64,000 nucleotides of DNA from Haloarcula sp. CBA1127 (GTDB taxonomy: Archaea; Halobacteriota; Halobacteria; Halobacteriales; Haloarculaceae): contig NZ_BCNB01000006.1 in NCBI RefSeq assembly GCF_001485575.1, positions 248,001-312,000 of the forward strand. The letters are read 5' to 3'. This document shows, piece by piece, positions 17,221 through 29,339 of the stretch. Each line of letters begins with the position of its first letter. Position 1 is the stretch's first letter. The position numbers and the translations under genes are program-made. The notes below the pieces were generated by a model. That model did not search any database and was not told the DNA's origin. It worked only from the letters and a program-made list of their open reading frames with translations.

Positions 17221-20006
17221 CAGGGCCGCTCCTCCGTCACGTCGTCAGTGTCGTCGGTCGCGCTGGACTGCTGCCCGGCAGCCGTCTCGATGTGCCGTAT
17301 CGCGTCCTCAACGGCGGCCACGTGCTCCTGTGGGTCCCGCTGGCCGTACTCGACCGCCCGGAAGGCGTCCCGAACCGTCCGTACCGCGGCCGGCGGGAGG
17401 CCGTCCCGTTCGATAGCGTGGGTCGCGATTTCTCCGGGCGTCCGCGTCCAGTACCGCCGGAGTGAGACGTGGGTTAGGAATCGCGTCCACGCTTCGCGGA
17501 TGGTGACGCGGGCCGCGGGCGTTCCGTTGTCCCCGTTTGATTCAGTCGTGGAGACAGCTGCCACCGCATCGCTGGCTGCGTCTTCGGCCGCTGCAAGGCG
17601 GTCAGTGACCCACGCTCGCAGCGCGTCGAGCAGCGCCGCCGGCGACCGGTGACCGGCGAGCAAGTCACGGAGTGCCGTGACAGTGAGTTCAAGTCGCGTT
17701 CGGAAGCGACCCAGCAGGTCATCGGCCACCACCGCGATGCCGACGAGCGCCCCGACGGCGAGTTCACGTGCGGCCCGAACCCAGCCCCATAGCGTCCCCG
17801 GCGTGACATTCCGCCGCCGAGCGCCGACGACCGTCCCGGCGAGGAGAACACCGAGACCCAGCACGACGCCTGCGGCGTTGACGAACAGGCCACCGACGGT
17901 CGTTGTGGCCGTCTGCCCGTACTTCGAGACGGAAATTTCGGCGCTTGCCGCGAGCGGGAGACCGACCGTCGCCTGACCGGCCGCGCCGGTCCGTGCTGTC
18001 GGCTCCCCGCCGACGGTAACGGTTGCGTTCGTGACCGGGTCCCCACCCATCGTCGCGTTCACCGTCTGGCCAGCGACGGGGAGGGCCAGCGGGAGCGACG
18101 GCGACGTTGCCACGGAAAGCCGTTCAAGCACCACAGTCGTGTTACCGCTGACAGCGTCCCGCTCGACGGCAATCGAGACGTTGCCAGGCTCGGTTGGAAG
18201 CGTGACCGGTGCCCGCCCATGCCGGTCCGTCGTCGCCGCCTGTTCGCCATTGAGCAAGACATCGCCGTCCCGCACTGGCACGCCGTCGACAGTCGCAGTG
18301 ACGGTCACCTTGCCGCCGGTGACCTGTTCGCCAGTGATGCTCACCGACGCGGTCGTGTTCAGTTCGTAGCTCGCGTTCGTCAACTGCTGGGTCTGTGGGC
18401 CGGTAACGGCGAAGGCACGAATACTGTCACGGGGGACCGACGGAGCGACGAGTGAGTCCGCGTCGCCGACTGCATCAATGGTAATCGTCAGTTCGTCTTC
18501 GTAGGGCACCGTCCCGGAAACGGTGCCGGCCGGGCCCGTCATTCCGACCGGCTCACCGTTGAACGAGACCGTCACGCCCTCCACCGGTGCGCCGTCGCGG
18601 GTCACTGTCGCGGCCACCGCCGCGCCTGGCGTCGCCGTCCGGTTGAGTTCGATGACGAACTCGCCGGACTGCGAGACCGTCTGTCCGTCGCCCGAGTCGC
18701 CGGTGCCGTCACTCTCATCAGTCCCGTCCGTACCCGTCTCAGTGCCCTCGGTTCCGTCGCTCTCTGACTCCTGTCCAGTCCCATCAGTCGGAGCTTCGGT
18801 CTGTGGCTCGTCCGTCGGCGTCCCGACGGCGAACTCCTCGTCGGGGCTTCCGGACTCCGCGGCGCTGTAGTCCTGACTGCTGTTTTGCATCGCCTGCTGT
18901 TCGGACGCAAGGCGCTCCTGTCCCGGCGTTGGGTCGAACTTCACCCAGCCGACGCCCTCAAAGTACACCTCGACCCACGCGTGGGCGTTCATGCCGCGAA
19001 CGGTGTACTGGTTCTGTCCGGTCTGCTCACCGGTCGAGTAGCCGACGACGTAGCGCGCCGGGATGTCCTGACTCCGCAGCATCACCACCATCGACGTGGC
19101 GAAGTACTCGCAATACCCCTCGTCCATCTCGAAGATGAACTCCGAGGCCACGTCGTCCTCGGGTGGCTGGCTGACGTTCAGCGAGTAGTTCTTGTTTGCC
19201 TCTAGCCACTGCTCGATGGTCGTCGCCGTCTCGTAGGGCGAATCACTGTCCTCGGTCAGCCGGTCGGTGAACGGCCCCACCTGCGCCGAGGTCGACGCCG
19301 GCACGCCCGTGTAGCGTGATTCGATGGCCTCAGGGTAGTTGCGGCCACTCGTCCGCAGCACCGCCGGATCGTCGGGGGGTGTCACGCTGGTCGCGCTGTA
19401 AGTCGTTCCGGCAGGGAGCGGTCGCTCGGACGTGACCGCGCCGTACTCGGTGACCATTACGTCGTCTTGGGACACCGATTTCGGCCGCCAGACGGTCGGT
19501 AGCGACGTGGCGGACTTGGCCAGTTGCACCTCGTAATCGACCGTCGAGTCAGCCATCCCGTCGACCGCCATCGGTCCCTCGTAGGCTTGCGGGTCCGCGC
19601 GTCCGTCCCAGCCCGTGCCGGTGTAGGTCTCATATGCGCCAGTCCGCCAGTACGCCGGTTCCGAACTCGTGACGGTGAAATGCGGCTCCGTGTCCTGTGA
19701 CTGGTACGGGCTGTCGCCGCTGTCGCCACTATCGAGCGAGCCGCCGACATCGGTCTGGCTGCCCGGGTTCAGCGCGCCGAGTTGGCCGCCGCTGCCGCCG
19801 GTCGAGGTGCCCCCTGCTGACCCGAAGGGGTTCTCCTGTGGAAGGGGAATAAGGGACTCCATCGGGCTCTGTGCCCCACCGGGTGCCAGAATCGGGAGCG
19901 TCGCCGTCGCCAGCACCACGGCAACGACACAGACAGCAGTGAGCAGGACCCGGAGGTAGTCCCGGTCTGCCGATACGTCGTCAAACGGCGAGTCGTCGGA
20001 GACCAC
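17220..20006 (-). CDS. Membrane-anchored transglutaminase-like protein with DUF4129-like C-terminus
   Basis: 928 residues. One N-terminal helix (about 15-38) leads to an extracellular region with a transglutaminase-like core: the Cys in EGYCEYFATSMVVML (about 297), the His in GMNAHAWVEVYFEG and the Asp in FDPTPGQ. A Thr/Asp/Glu-rich linker (about 395-450) and Ig-like repeats (PVEGVTVSFNGEP, VPVRDGDVLLNGE) follow, then a transmembrane helix near 710 and a cytosolic C-terminal DUF4129-like domain (LRRYWTRTPGEIATHAIERD). First gene of the operon. It probably cleaves or crosslinks an envelope protein; the substrate is unknown. Confidence 0.88.
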   Translation of the reverse strand: MVSDDSPFDDVSADRDYLRVLLTAVCVVAVVLATATLPILAPGGAQSPMESLIPLPQENPFGSAGGTSTGGSGGQLGALNPGSQTDVGGSLDSGDSGDSPYQSQDTEPHFTVTSSEPAYWRTGAYETYTGTGWDGRADPQAYEGPMAVDGMADSTVDYEVQLAKSATSLPTVWRPKSVSQDDVMVTEYGAVTSERPLPAGTTYSATSVTPPDDPAVLRTSGRNYPEAIESRYTGVPASTSAQVGPFTDRLTEDSDSPYETATTIEQWLEANKNYSLNVSQPPEDDVASEFIFEMDEGYCEYFATSMVVMLRSQDIPARYVVGYSTGEQTGQNQYTVRGMNAHAWVEVYFEGVGWVKFDPTPGQERLASEQQAMQNSSQDYSAAESGSPDEEFAVGTPTDEPQTEAPTDGTGQESESDGTEGTETGTDGTDESDGTGDSGDGQTVSQSGEFVIELNRTATPGAAVAATVTRDGAPVEGVTVSFNGEPVGMTGPAGTVSGTVPYEDELTITIDAVGDADSLVAPSVPRDSIRAFAVTGPQTQQLTNASYELNTTASVSITGEQVTGGKVTVTATVDGVPVRDGDVLLNGEQAATTDRHGRAPVTLPTEPGNVSIAVERDAVSGNTTVVLERLSVATSPSLPLALPVAGQTVNATMGGDPVTNATVTVGGEPTARTGAAGQATVGLPLAASAEISVSKYGQTATTTVGGLFVNAAGVVLGLGVLLAGTVVGARRRNVTPGTLWGWVRAARELAVGALVGIAVVADDLLGRFRTRLELTVTALRDLLAGHRSPAALLDALRAWVTDRLAAAEDAASDAVAAVSTTESNGDNGTPAARVTIREAWTRFLTHVSLRRYWTRTPGEIATHAIERDGLPPAAVRTVRDAFRAVEYGQRDPQEHVAAVEDAIRHIETAAGQQSSATDDTDDVTEERP

Positions 20007-20241
20007 GTCGGATTGTCGTACTGTCCCGTCGCTGTCGGCATAAATCTGCTGTCAGCGGCGGGGGCGGTGAGGCCTGACGTCGCGTTCTGTCGTCTGGAGC
20101 GCCACGTCGACAGCAAATAGACACCCCAGAGATTCACTAGTCGGCGTTAGATAGGCCGGACAGTTCAGGTATGAACGAGTACGTACGGGTCAGACTGCTA
20201 TTATAAGCGGTTATTGCGAGCGGCCGGGCAGCCGTACGTGA

Positions 20242-21576
20242 ATGACTGCTGACACAAGTGGAGCTGGTACTGGGTCACGACGGTCGGGCTGGCAGGCGTC
20301 ACGTCGGTCCGTGCTGTCGAGTATCGGTGCTGCAGCGGGTATCGGGCTATTCAGCGGAACCGGGCAGGCACAGACAGGGGCTGGACTGTCGGGGGCAGGA
20401 GCGCTGTACCTCGTTACGACGGGAGCCAGCCAGTCGAACGGCAACGGCAGCGGAAACGGGACGGAGTATCTAGTACTTGATAGCGGCGGCAGCGTCGCGT
20501 TCTCGACCGACGGTACTGCCGATGAGGCGTTCCAGTATGCCTTCGACAACGTGCCAGACAGCGGCGGGGCCGTTGTCGCTAGCGCCGACACCTTCCGCTT
20601 TGGCGGCCCGGCGACAATGGGCGACAACACCGCAGTGACCGGACAACAGGGAACCCGGTTCGTCGTCTCGCAGACGGGAACGGCTGAGGACCCAGCGCCG
20701 TCTGAATCACAGTCGAACCCGCTGCCCGCCGGCCACGACCTCATTCGCGTGCGCGGTGACAATGCTTCGGTCACTAACATCAAGTTCGACGCCGACGGGA
20801 CGCAACTGAACAATCAGGCTATTCAGGCCGATCAGTGCGACGGCGTTTACATCGCCCGCAACCGGACGGTGAACGGCTTCCAGATGGCGCTGTCGTTCAC
20901 GCGATGTACGGGTGTAACAGTCGAACACAACGAGATCGTCGGCCCGAACTGGTACGGTATCACCAGCCGGGCCGCACCGACCGGCAGCGACCGCGACCTC
21001 CGGCAGTCAAGCGACGTGGTCATCGCCGGCAACCGCGTTGTCGGCGTGAAATTCAACAACATCGCCCCGTACAACGTCGCGAACTTCGCCGTCATTGGCA
21101 ACGTCGCCGTTGACGGCGGCCACAGCCTCATCGCCTGCTCGCCGGCCCAGCGCGGAACTATTGTCGGAAACGTCTGTCGGGACCTGACGGAGTTCGCACC
21201 CGACCCTGGCGGCGAGGCAGGCATCGAAATCGAGTACAAGGAGACCCACCTCCGGGACGAGGTAGCCGGGACCTCCGAAGCCCGGTCGTCCGACATCACT
21301 ATTTCGGGGAATCAGGTCGACAACTGTCCGGTTGGCATCCTCGCTCGAACAGTACCGGCAGATGCGGACGACACTGACGCACGGGCCGAGGAGCGACCGT
21401 TCAGTTTCACGATTACTGGCAACACGGTCAGCGACGCGTCGGCGGCCGGCATCCGACTCCGGTCGGGCGATGCGGGCGTGGTCGCAACGAACACGGTTCG
21501 GAACGCCGGGACTGCGGTCGACATCAACGAGGAGTTCACCGCGGGCATCGAGCAAGGCCTGAACGTGACCCGGTAA
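20242..21576 (+). CDS. Tat-exported parallel beta-helix protein
   Basis: 444 residues. The N-terminus has a twin-arginine type signal (ASRRSVLSSIGAAAGIGLFS, about 19-40). The body contains repeated right-handed beta-helix rungs of the pectate-lyase/NosD type (VTNIKFDADG, VYIARNRTVNGF, VTVEHNEIVGPNWYGI, VVIAGNRVVG, ITISGNQVDNCPVGI, FTITGNTVSDASAAGI). Such folds bind or cut polysaccharide, but no catalytic residues can be assigned. TATA-like TTATAAG (about 20201) lies about 40 nt before the start. Divergent from the transglutaminase operon. Confidence 0.85.
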   Translation: MTADTSGAGTGSRRSGWQASRRSVLSSIGAAAGIGLFSGTGQAQTGAGLSGAGALYLVTTGASQSNGNGSGNGTEYLVLDSGGSVAFSTDGTADEAFQYAFDNVPDSGGAVVASADTFRFGGPATMGDNTAVTGQQGTRFVVSQTGTAEDPAPSESQSNPLPAGHDLIRVRGDNASVTNIKFDADGTQLNNQAIQADQCDGVYIARNRTVNGFQMALSFTRCTGVTVEHNEIVGPNWYGITSRAAPTGSDRDLRQSSDVVIAGNRVVGVKFNNIAPYNVANFAVIGNVAVDGGHSLIACSPAQRGTIVGNVCRDLTEFAPDPGGEAGIEIEYKETHLRDEVAGTSEARSSDITISGNQVDNCPVGILARTVPADADDTDARAEERPFSFTITGNTVSDASAAGIRLRSGDAGVVATNTVRNAGTAVDINEEFTAGIEQGLNVTR

Positions 21577-21632
21577 CGGCGGTTCGAGAGGGGTTGTAAG
21601 ATATAAACCGCCGGCACGTAAACGACATAGCA

Positions 21633-21908
21633 ATGACTGACGACGAGGAGACGGTCCAGTGCTGGCTGGTCGAACGCTCCAGTTACGGCGACGAGCGCAT
21701 GGTAACGCTCATTTACGCGCCCCCGGACGGCGACCGCCATCTGACCAAGCAGCTCTCGCCGAACCTGCTCAGGCGCAAGCGGATTACAGCGGCTATTGAG
21801 GTCGAACCCGACCGGCTCGAACCCGTGAACGACGAAGACACACAGGAGCGGTACGCGACGGAGGCCCAGCGGATGGCCGAGCGCCACGACCCCGGCGCCG
21901 AAGTGTAA
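21633..21908 (+). CDS. Conserved small haloarchaeal protein
   Basis: 91 residues, acidic and charged, no membrane segment, beginning MTDDEETVQCWLVERSSYG. TATA-like AGATATAAACC (about 21598-21608) is 27-30 nt upstream of the ATG, so the transcript is probably leaderless. It follows the beta-helix gene by 56 bp but appears to have its own promoter. No recognised family or function. Confidence 0.65.
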   Translation: MTDDEETVQCWLVERSSYGDERMVTLIYAPPDGDRHLTKQLSPNLLRRKRITAAIEVEPDRLEPVNDEDTQERYATEAQRMAERHDPGAEV

Positions 21909-22003
21909 GCGACCGTTTCGACAGCCACGGCCCGTCTATCTAGTTTTTTGATTGATAACTGGAACACGAAAGACTATACACGCGGCCGTCACAAACCCGC
22001 CGT

Positions 22004-22942
22004 ATGGCAGCGATAGAACTGGATGGCGTCACCAAGCAGTTCGGGAGTCTCACCGCGCTGCAAGGGGTCGACCTCACCGTCGAGGAGGGCGAAATCTTCG
22101 GCTTCCTCGGCCCAAACGGGGCCGGGAAGTCGACGACAATCAACATCCTCCTTGATTTCGTCCGCGCGACCGACGGGTCAGCGACGGTGCTCGGCCACGA
22201 CATCCACGAAGAACCGAAGCGAATTCGTGCCCGCACTGGAGTCCTCCCCGAAGGCTACGACGTGTACGACCGGCTCACCGGTCGCCAACACCTCTCATTT
22301 GTGATCGAATCGAAAGACGCCGACGAAGACCCCGACGAACTGGCCGAGCGGGTCGGCATTGCCGACGCTATCGACCGCAAGGCCGGCGGCTACTCCAAGG
22401 GGATGCAACAGCGCCTCGTCCTGGCGATGGCACTCGTCGGCGAGCCAGACCTCCTCATCCTCGACGAGCCGACGACCGGGCTGGACCCGAACGGAGCCCG
22501 CCTGATGCGGGAGCTCATCCGCGAAGAGAACGAACGCGGCGCAACCGTCTTCTTCTCCAGCCACATCCTCGGCCAGGTCGAGGCCGTCTGTGACACGGTC
22601 GGGATCCTCCAGAACGGCCGTCTTATCGCCAAAGACAGCGTCGCCGGGCTGCGCGAGGCCGCCGCCGGTGACACCGTCCTCCGCGTGACGCTGGGCGACG
22701 GCGACGGCGCTGACGCCGCAGTCGCGGCTATTGAGAGGCTCGACGAGGTCTCGACAGTGACCGCGGATGGAACAACGCTCACCGTCGGCTGTGATAGCGA
22801 CGCAAAGATGGGCGTCCTCAACGCTGTCGAGGAAAGCGGAAGCGAGGTCGCCAACTTCGAGACAGAGGAAGCCTCGCTCGATGAAGTGTTCGCCGCCTAC
22901 ACCGAACAGCAAGAACAGGAGCAGCCGGAGGTCGACGCATGA
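22004..22942 (+). CDS. ABC transporter ATP-binding protein
   Basis: 312 residues. Walker A FLGPNGAGKSTTINIL (about 36-51), Q-loop region GVLPEGYDVYDRLTG, ABC signature YSKGMQQRLVLAMAL, Walker B LLILDEPTTGLDP and H-loop SSHILGQVEAVCD. The C-terminal extension (about 225-305), which folds into a small beta domain, is typical of ABC-2 exporters (CcmA/NatA group). It overlaps the permease gene by 4 bp (ATGA), forming a two-gene exporter. The substrate is unknown. Confidence 0.92.
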   Translation: MAAIELDGVTKQFGSLTALQGVDLTVEEGEIFGFLGPNGAGKSTTINILLDFVRATDGSATVLGHDIHEEPKRIRARTGVLPEGYDVYDRLTGRQHLSFVIESKDADEDPDELAERVGIADAIDRKAGGYSKGMQQRLVLAMALVGEPDLLILDEPTTGLDPNGARLMRELIREENERGATVFFSSHILGQVEAVCDTVGILQNGRLIAKDSVAGLREAAAGDTVLRVTLGDGDGADAAVAAIERLDEVSTVTADGTTLTVGCDSDAKMGVLNAVEESGSEVANFETEEASLDEVFAAYTEQQEQEQPEVDA

Positions 22943-23943
22943 GCGCCGAGCAGAACCCCGTCAAGCGTCTCCTCGGCGATATCGATACGAGCATCAAGAA
23001 CTCCGAGTTCGCCGACTGGTACCCGATCTCGAAAAAGGAGTTCCGCGATACGGTCCGCTCGCCGTGGATCTGGGTGCTCTCGTTTATTTTCATCGTCCTC
23101 TTCGCGCTACCGGCACTGCTTGGCCTGTATTTCAACATCGGCCAGCAGTTCGCTGAGGCTGGCGCGTCGCTGACAACGGACGCCTACGTCCGGTTCGCAC
23201 TGCCGATCGCAGCGCCGCTGCTTCCTGCGGTCGCCATCGTCATCGGCTACGCTGCAATTGCCCGGGAAAGCGAGCGCGGCTCCCTGAAGATACTGCTCTC
23301 GCTCCCGTACACACGCGGTGAACTGCTCGCCGGCAAGTTCGTCGGCCGGAGCGCGATCACGCTCATTCCGGTCACAGTCGGGCTCCTGACGACCCTGCTC
23401 GTGATACTCCCGTCGGAGATCGAAATTGCGTGGGAGTCGTTCCTGCTGTTCGCGCTCGCCACGATGGCGTACGGAGTCGTGTTCACGGCGTTCGCGATCG
23501 GCCTCTCGGCGGCGCTGAAGACCGCTCGCCGGGCGATGGCAGCGTCGCTCGGGATTTACGTCTATCTGCAGGTGTTCTGGTCGAACCTCGGGGCGGGCCT
23601 CGGGAATCTGCTGTCGGACCACGCGAACATTGGGCAGGTGACCCAGCTCCATGTCGAACTGTTCGTTTCACTCCTGAGCCCCATCGCGGCGTACCGCACG
23701 CTCGTTCAGGAAGTCTTGCAGGGGACGCCGATCCGCTCCCGGCTTCTCCTGACGTCGAACCCGCAGGTGACGTGTGAGGAAATGCTGGGTGGGACACTCG
23801 AAATAACACAGACCGGTGCCGAGTGTGCCAACGCCGCCTTGCCGCCCCAGTACAGCACTGTCGCGGTTATCGGCTACCTCCTGCTGTGGCTGGTCGTCCC
23901 GCTGGTGGCCGGCTACTACGTCTTCGAGAACAAGGACCTGTAA
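22939..23943 (+). CDS. ABC-2 type permease
   Basis: 334 residues with about six membrane helices (first near 32-55, last GYLLLWLVVPLVAGYYVFENKDL). ARESERGSLKILLSLPYTRGELLAGKF near 110-135 is the classic ABC-2/NosY coupling-region motif. It includes a large extracellular loop (about 260-300) with two cysteines. It partners the ATPase immediately upstream. Confidence 0.9.
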   Translation: MSAEQNPVKRLLGDIDTSIKNSEFADWYPISKKEFRDTVRSPWIWVLSFIFIVLFALPALLGLYFNIGQQFAEAGASLTTDAYVRFALPIAAPLLPAVAIVIGYAAIARESERGSLKILLSLPYTRGELLAGKFVGRSAITLIPVTVGLLTTLLVILPSEIEIAWESFLLFALATMAYGVVFTAFAIGLSAALKTARRAMAASLGIYVYLQVFWSNLGAGLGNLLSDHANIGQVTQLHVELFVSLLSPIAAYRTLVQEVLQGTPIRSRLLLTSNPQVTCEEMLGGTLEITQTGAECANAALPPQYSTVAVIGYLLLWLVVPLVAGYYVFENKDL

Positions 23944-24108
23944 CGGTCGTCGCTGTCGGCGGTCTCTTCTGACAACGCTTTGCAGCCATAACGAACGGCG
24001 ATAGCAACAGTCGGAACGGTACCAAACCGATTGCCTGCCGACGGCGACCGGACGCGTGTTGGTTCACAACGGCTCCGACAGGAGTGTCGTAGCACCACAA
24101 CGGACTCG

Positions 24109-26307
24109 TCACTCGGGAAACTCGACACCGGTGATTTCGAACCGAGCGCCCCCGTCCTCGCTGTCGGTGACGTGGATCTCCCAGCCATGGACCTCGGCGA
24201 TCTGTCTGGCGATCCGGAGCCCGAAGCCGGTCCCGTCCTCGGCGGTCGAGTAGCCCGCCTCAAACACCGTCTCGCGCTCGTCGGCGGGGATACCCGGGCC
24301 GTCGTCGGACACGTAGAACCCCGTTCCGTCGTCGAGGAGCCCGACCGAAACGGTTACCCCCGGACCACCGTGCTCAATCGCATTCCCGAAGAGGTTCTCG
24401 AACAGGCCCGACAGTCGGTCGCTGTCGGCCTCGGCGATCCACTTCCGGTTCTCGTCGGTCGCATACCGTAGCTCGGCGGCTTCGTCGCCGTCCGCAACGA
24501 TCGTCCATGCGGCGTCGATCGTCTCGCGGAGATCGACGGGCTCTGTCACCCCGATATCGACACCCTCACGGGCCAGCCTGAGGACGTTGTCGGCGATATC
24601 GTTCATCCGCTGGAGCGCGTTATCGAGCGAGTCTAGGTGCTCACTGTCACACTCCTCGCGAGCGAGCATGAGTCGGCTGCGAGCCACCTGTAACGGGTTT
24701 TGAAGATCATGAGAGACGACACCAGCAAACTCTTCGAGGCGCTCGTTTTGCCGAGCTAACTCCCGTTTTTGCTCCGTCAGATCCGTGATGTCTCGAAAGG
24801 TCCACAGCCGGCCGAACCGCGTCCCGTCCTCGGCGACAACGGGTGCCGTATAGCGGTCGAACACGCGACCGTCGGCGAGTTCGAGTTCGTCTCTGGCGGA
24901 CATTTCGGGGTGCTCATACAGTGCCTCGACATCCACGCGAAACGCCTCCGGTTCGGCGACTTGCTCCATTGCCCACTCCAGGGCGACTTCCTCGTCGCCA
25001 CGTTCGACAATATCCCGCGGGATGTCCCACATATCGACGAACCGCTCGTTGTAAGAAACGATGGTCTCGTCTTCGTCGACGACGAGTATCCCGTCGATCA
25101 CCGCCTCTTGCTGTGCTTTGAGAACCGACCGCTGTCTGGCTATTTTCATCTCGTGTTCCCGCTGCTCGGTCACTTCGCGGGTGACACCGACCACGCCCTC
25201 GACCGTCCCGTCGATCACAAGGGGCGTGAGCCGGTACTCCAGCACCTCGTACCCGTGCCCGGGGAACTCGCCGCTCACCTCCCCACGGAGTTCGTCGCGT
25301 TCACCGTCGATTAAGTCCTGGTATGGGCCTCCCTCGTACTCGCTTCGGATCTTCGGCAGGAGGCTACTCGGTTTCCCTTCCAGTTCGTCTCTGGTCGTTC
25401 CGTAGAACGAGGCTAGATACTGATTGACGAGTTCGAACCGCCCCGCCGTGTCGTAGATGCAGGCCGATTCCGGCATCGTGTTTACCATCCGCTTGTATCG
25501 CTCCAGTTTGCGCTCTCGCTCCCGGAGGTCGGTGATGTCCATGACGAACCCTTCCAGTGCGTCCGGTTCGTCCGCTGCCCCCGGCACTCGGTGTCCGTGT
25601 TCCCACATCCACTTCTCGATGCCGTCGGCAGTGATAATCCGATAGGTCACCTCGAACTCACCCTGGGCCGCGAGCGCGTCCTGTACCGTCTCCCAGATCC
25701 GGTCGCGGTCCTCCGGATGGAGCACGTCGTCGCCCCAGACTACCTCCCCAGTTTCGAAGTCCGCAGCCGTGTAGCCGGTGAGTGATTCGATCTCGCCCTC
25801 GACGGTTTCCATCGGCCAGCCCGGTGCGTTGAGACAGCGATAGACCATTCCCGGAAGGCTGCTGATGAGCGACTCCAATCGCCGGGTTCGCTCGTCAAGC
25901 TCTTGCCGGGACCTGCTTGCGTCGACGGCGTTGCAGATCCGGTTCGCGAGCAGTTTGTACTGCTCGGTGCCCGAACCCTTTTGGAGGTAGTCGGTCACGC
26001 CAGCAGAGATCGCGTCGCTCGCGATCTCCTCGGAGCCTTTCCCGGTATAGAGGATGAACGGGAGGTCACCCTGGTCCTCACGAACGGCTTCGAGGAACTC
26101 GATTCCGTTCTGGTCCGGCATGTCGTAGTCCGAGACGATACAGTCGAAGCGCTCCACGGAGAGTCGCTCCATCGCCGCATCGACATTCGTCGCGGTCTCG
26201 ACACACAATCGGTCGTCCTCGTGTTCGAGCACCGTCGCCGTCACGTCCACGAGGTCCGAGTTGTCGTCGACGTGAAGAACGCGGACTGTCTCACCGGCGA
26301 AGTCCAT
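24109..26307 (-). CDS. Hybrid receiver-PAS histidine kinase
   Basis: 732-residue soluble sensor kinase. The N-terminal receiver (1-125) has the phosphoacceptor D60 in VSDYDMPDQNG and the T88/K90 pair. Three PAS/PAC domains follow (about 150-280, 280-400, 400-515). The HisKA H-box has H533 in VVSHDLQNP, and the ATPase has N box NLFGNAIEHGG, G1 DDGPGIP and G2 GTGFGLRIA. No membrane segment. The receiver at the N-terminus is a common haloarchaeal layout; no partner regulator is adjacent. TATA-like GTATTTCT lies about 22 nt before the chosen ATG (26307). Confidence 0.9.
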   Translation of the reverse strand: MDFAGETVRVLHVDDNSDLVDVTATVLEHEDDRLCVETATNVDAAMERLSVERFDCIVSDYDMPDQNGIEFLEAVREDQGDLPFILYTGKGSEEIASDAISAGVTDYLQKGSGTEQYKLLANRICNAVDASRSRQELDERTRRLESLISSLPGMVYRCLNAPGWPMETVEGEIESLTGYTAADFETGEVVWGDDVLHPEDRDRIWETVQDALAAQGEFEVTYRIITADGIEKWMWEHGHRVPGAADEPDALEGFVMDITDLRERERKLERYKRMVNTMPESACIYDTAGRFELVNQYLASFYGTTRDELEGKPSSLLPKIRSEYEGGPYQDLIDGERDELRGEVSGEFPGHGYEVLEYRLTPLVIDGTVEGVVGVTREVTEQREHEMKIARQRSVLKAQQEAVIDGILVVDEDETIVSYNERFVDMWDIPRDIVERGDEEVALEWAMEQVAEPEAFRVDVEALYEHPEMSARDELELADGRVFDRYTAPVVAEDGTRFGRLWTFRDITDLTEQKRELARQNERLEEFAGVVSHDLQNPLQVARSRLMLAREECDSEHLDSLDNALQRMNDIADNVLRLAREGVDIGVTEPVDLRETIDAAWTIVADGDEAAELRYATDENRKWIAEADSDRLSGLFENLFGNAIEHGGPGVTVSVGLLDDGTGFYVSDDGPGIPADERETVFEAGYSTAEDGTGFGLRIARQIAEVHGWEIHVTDSEDGGARFEITGVEFPE

Positions 26308-26464
26308 AGTCTTCCAAGAACCATAGAAATACGCGAACAAAATAGATAGGGTCAACAACGGACACAGACACGAAACGGATGGTAGGTGACTGGTCGGTTT
26401 GAGCGTCTCCAAACGCTATCGCTACGGCCGACGGCGGCTCACTCGGGACCGGTCGACCCGCCTC

Positions 26465-29335
<2,871 letters not shown>

Positions 29336-29339
<4 letters not shown>

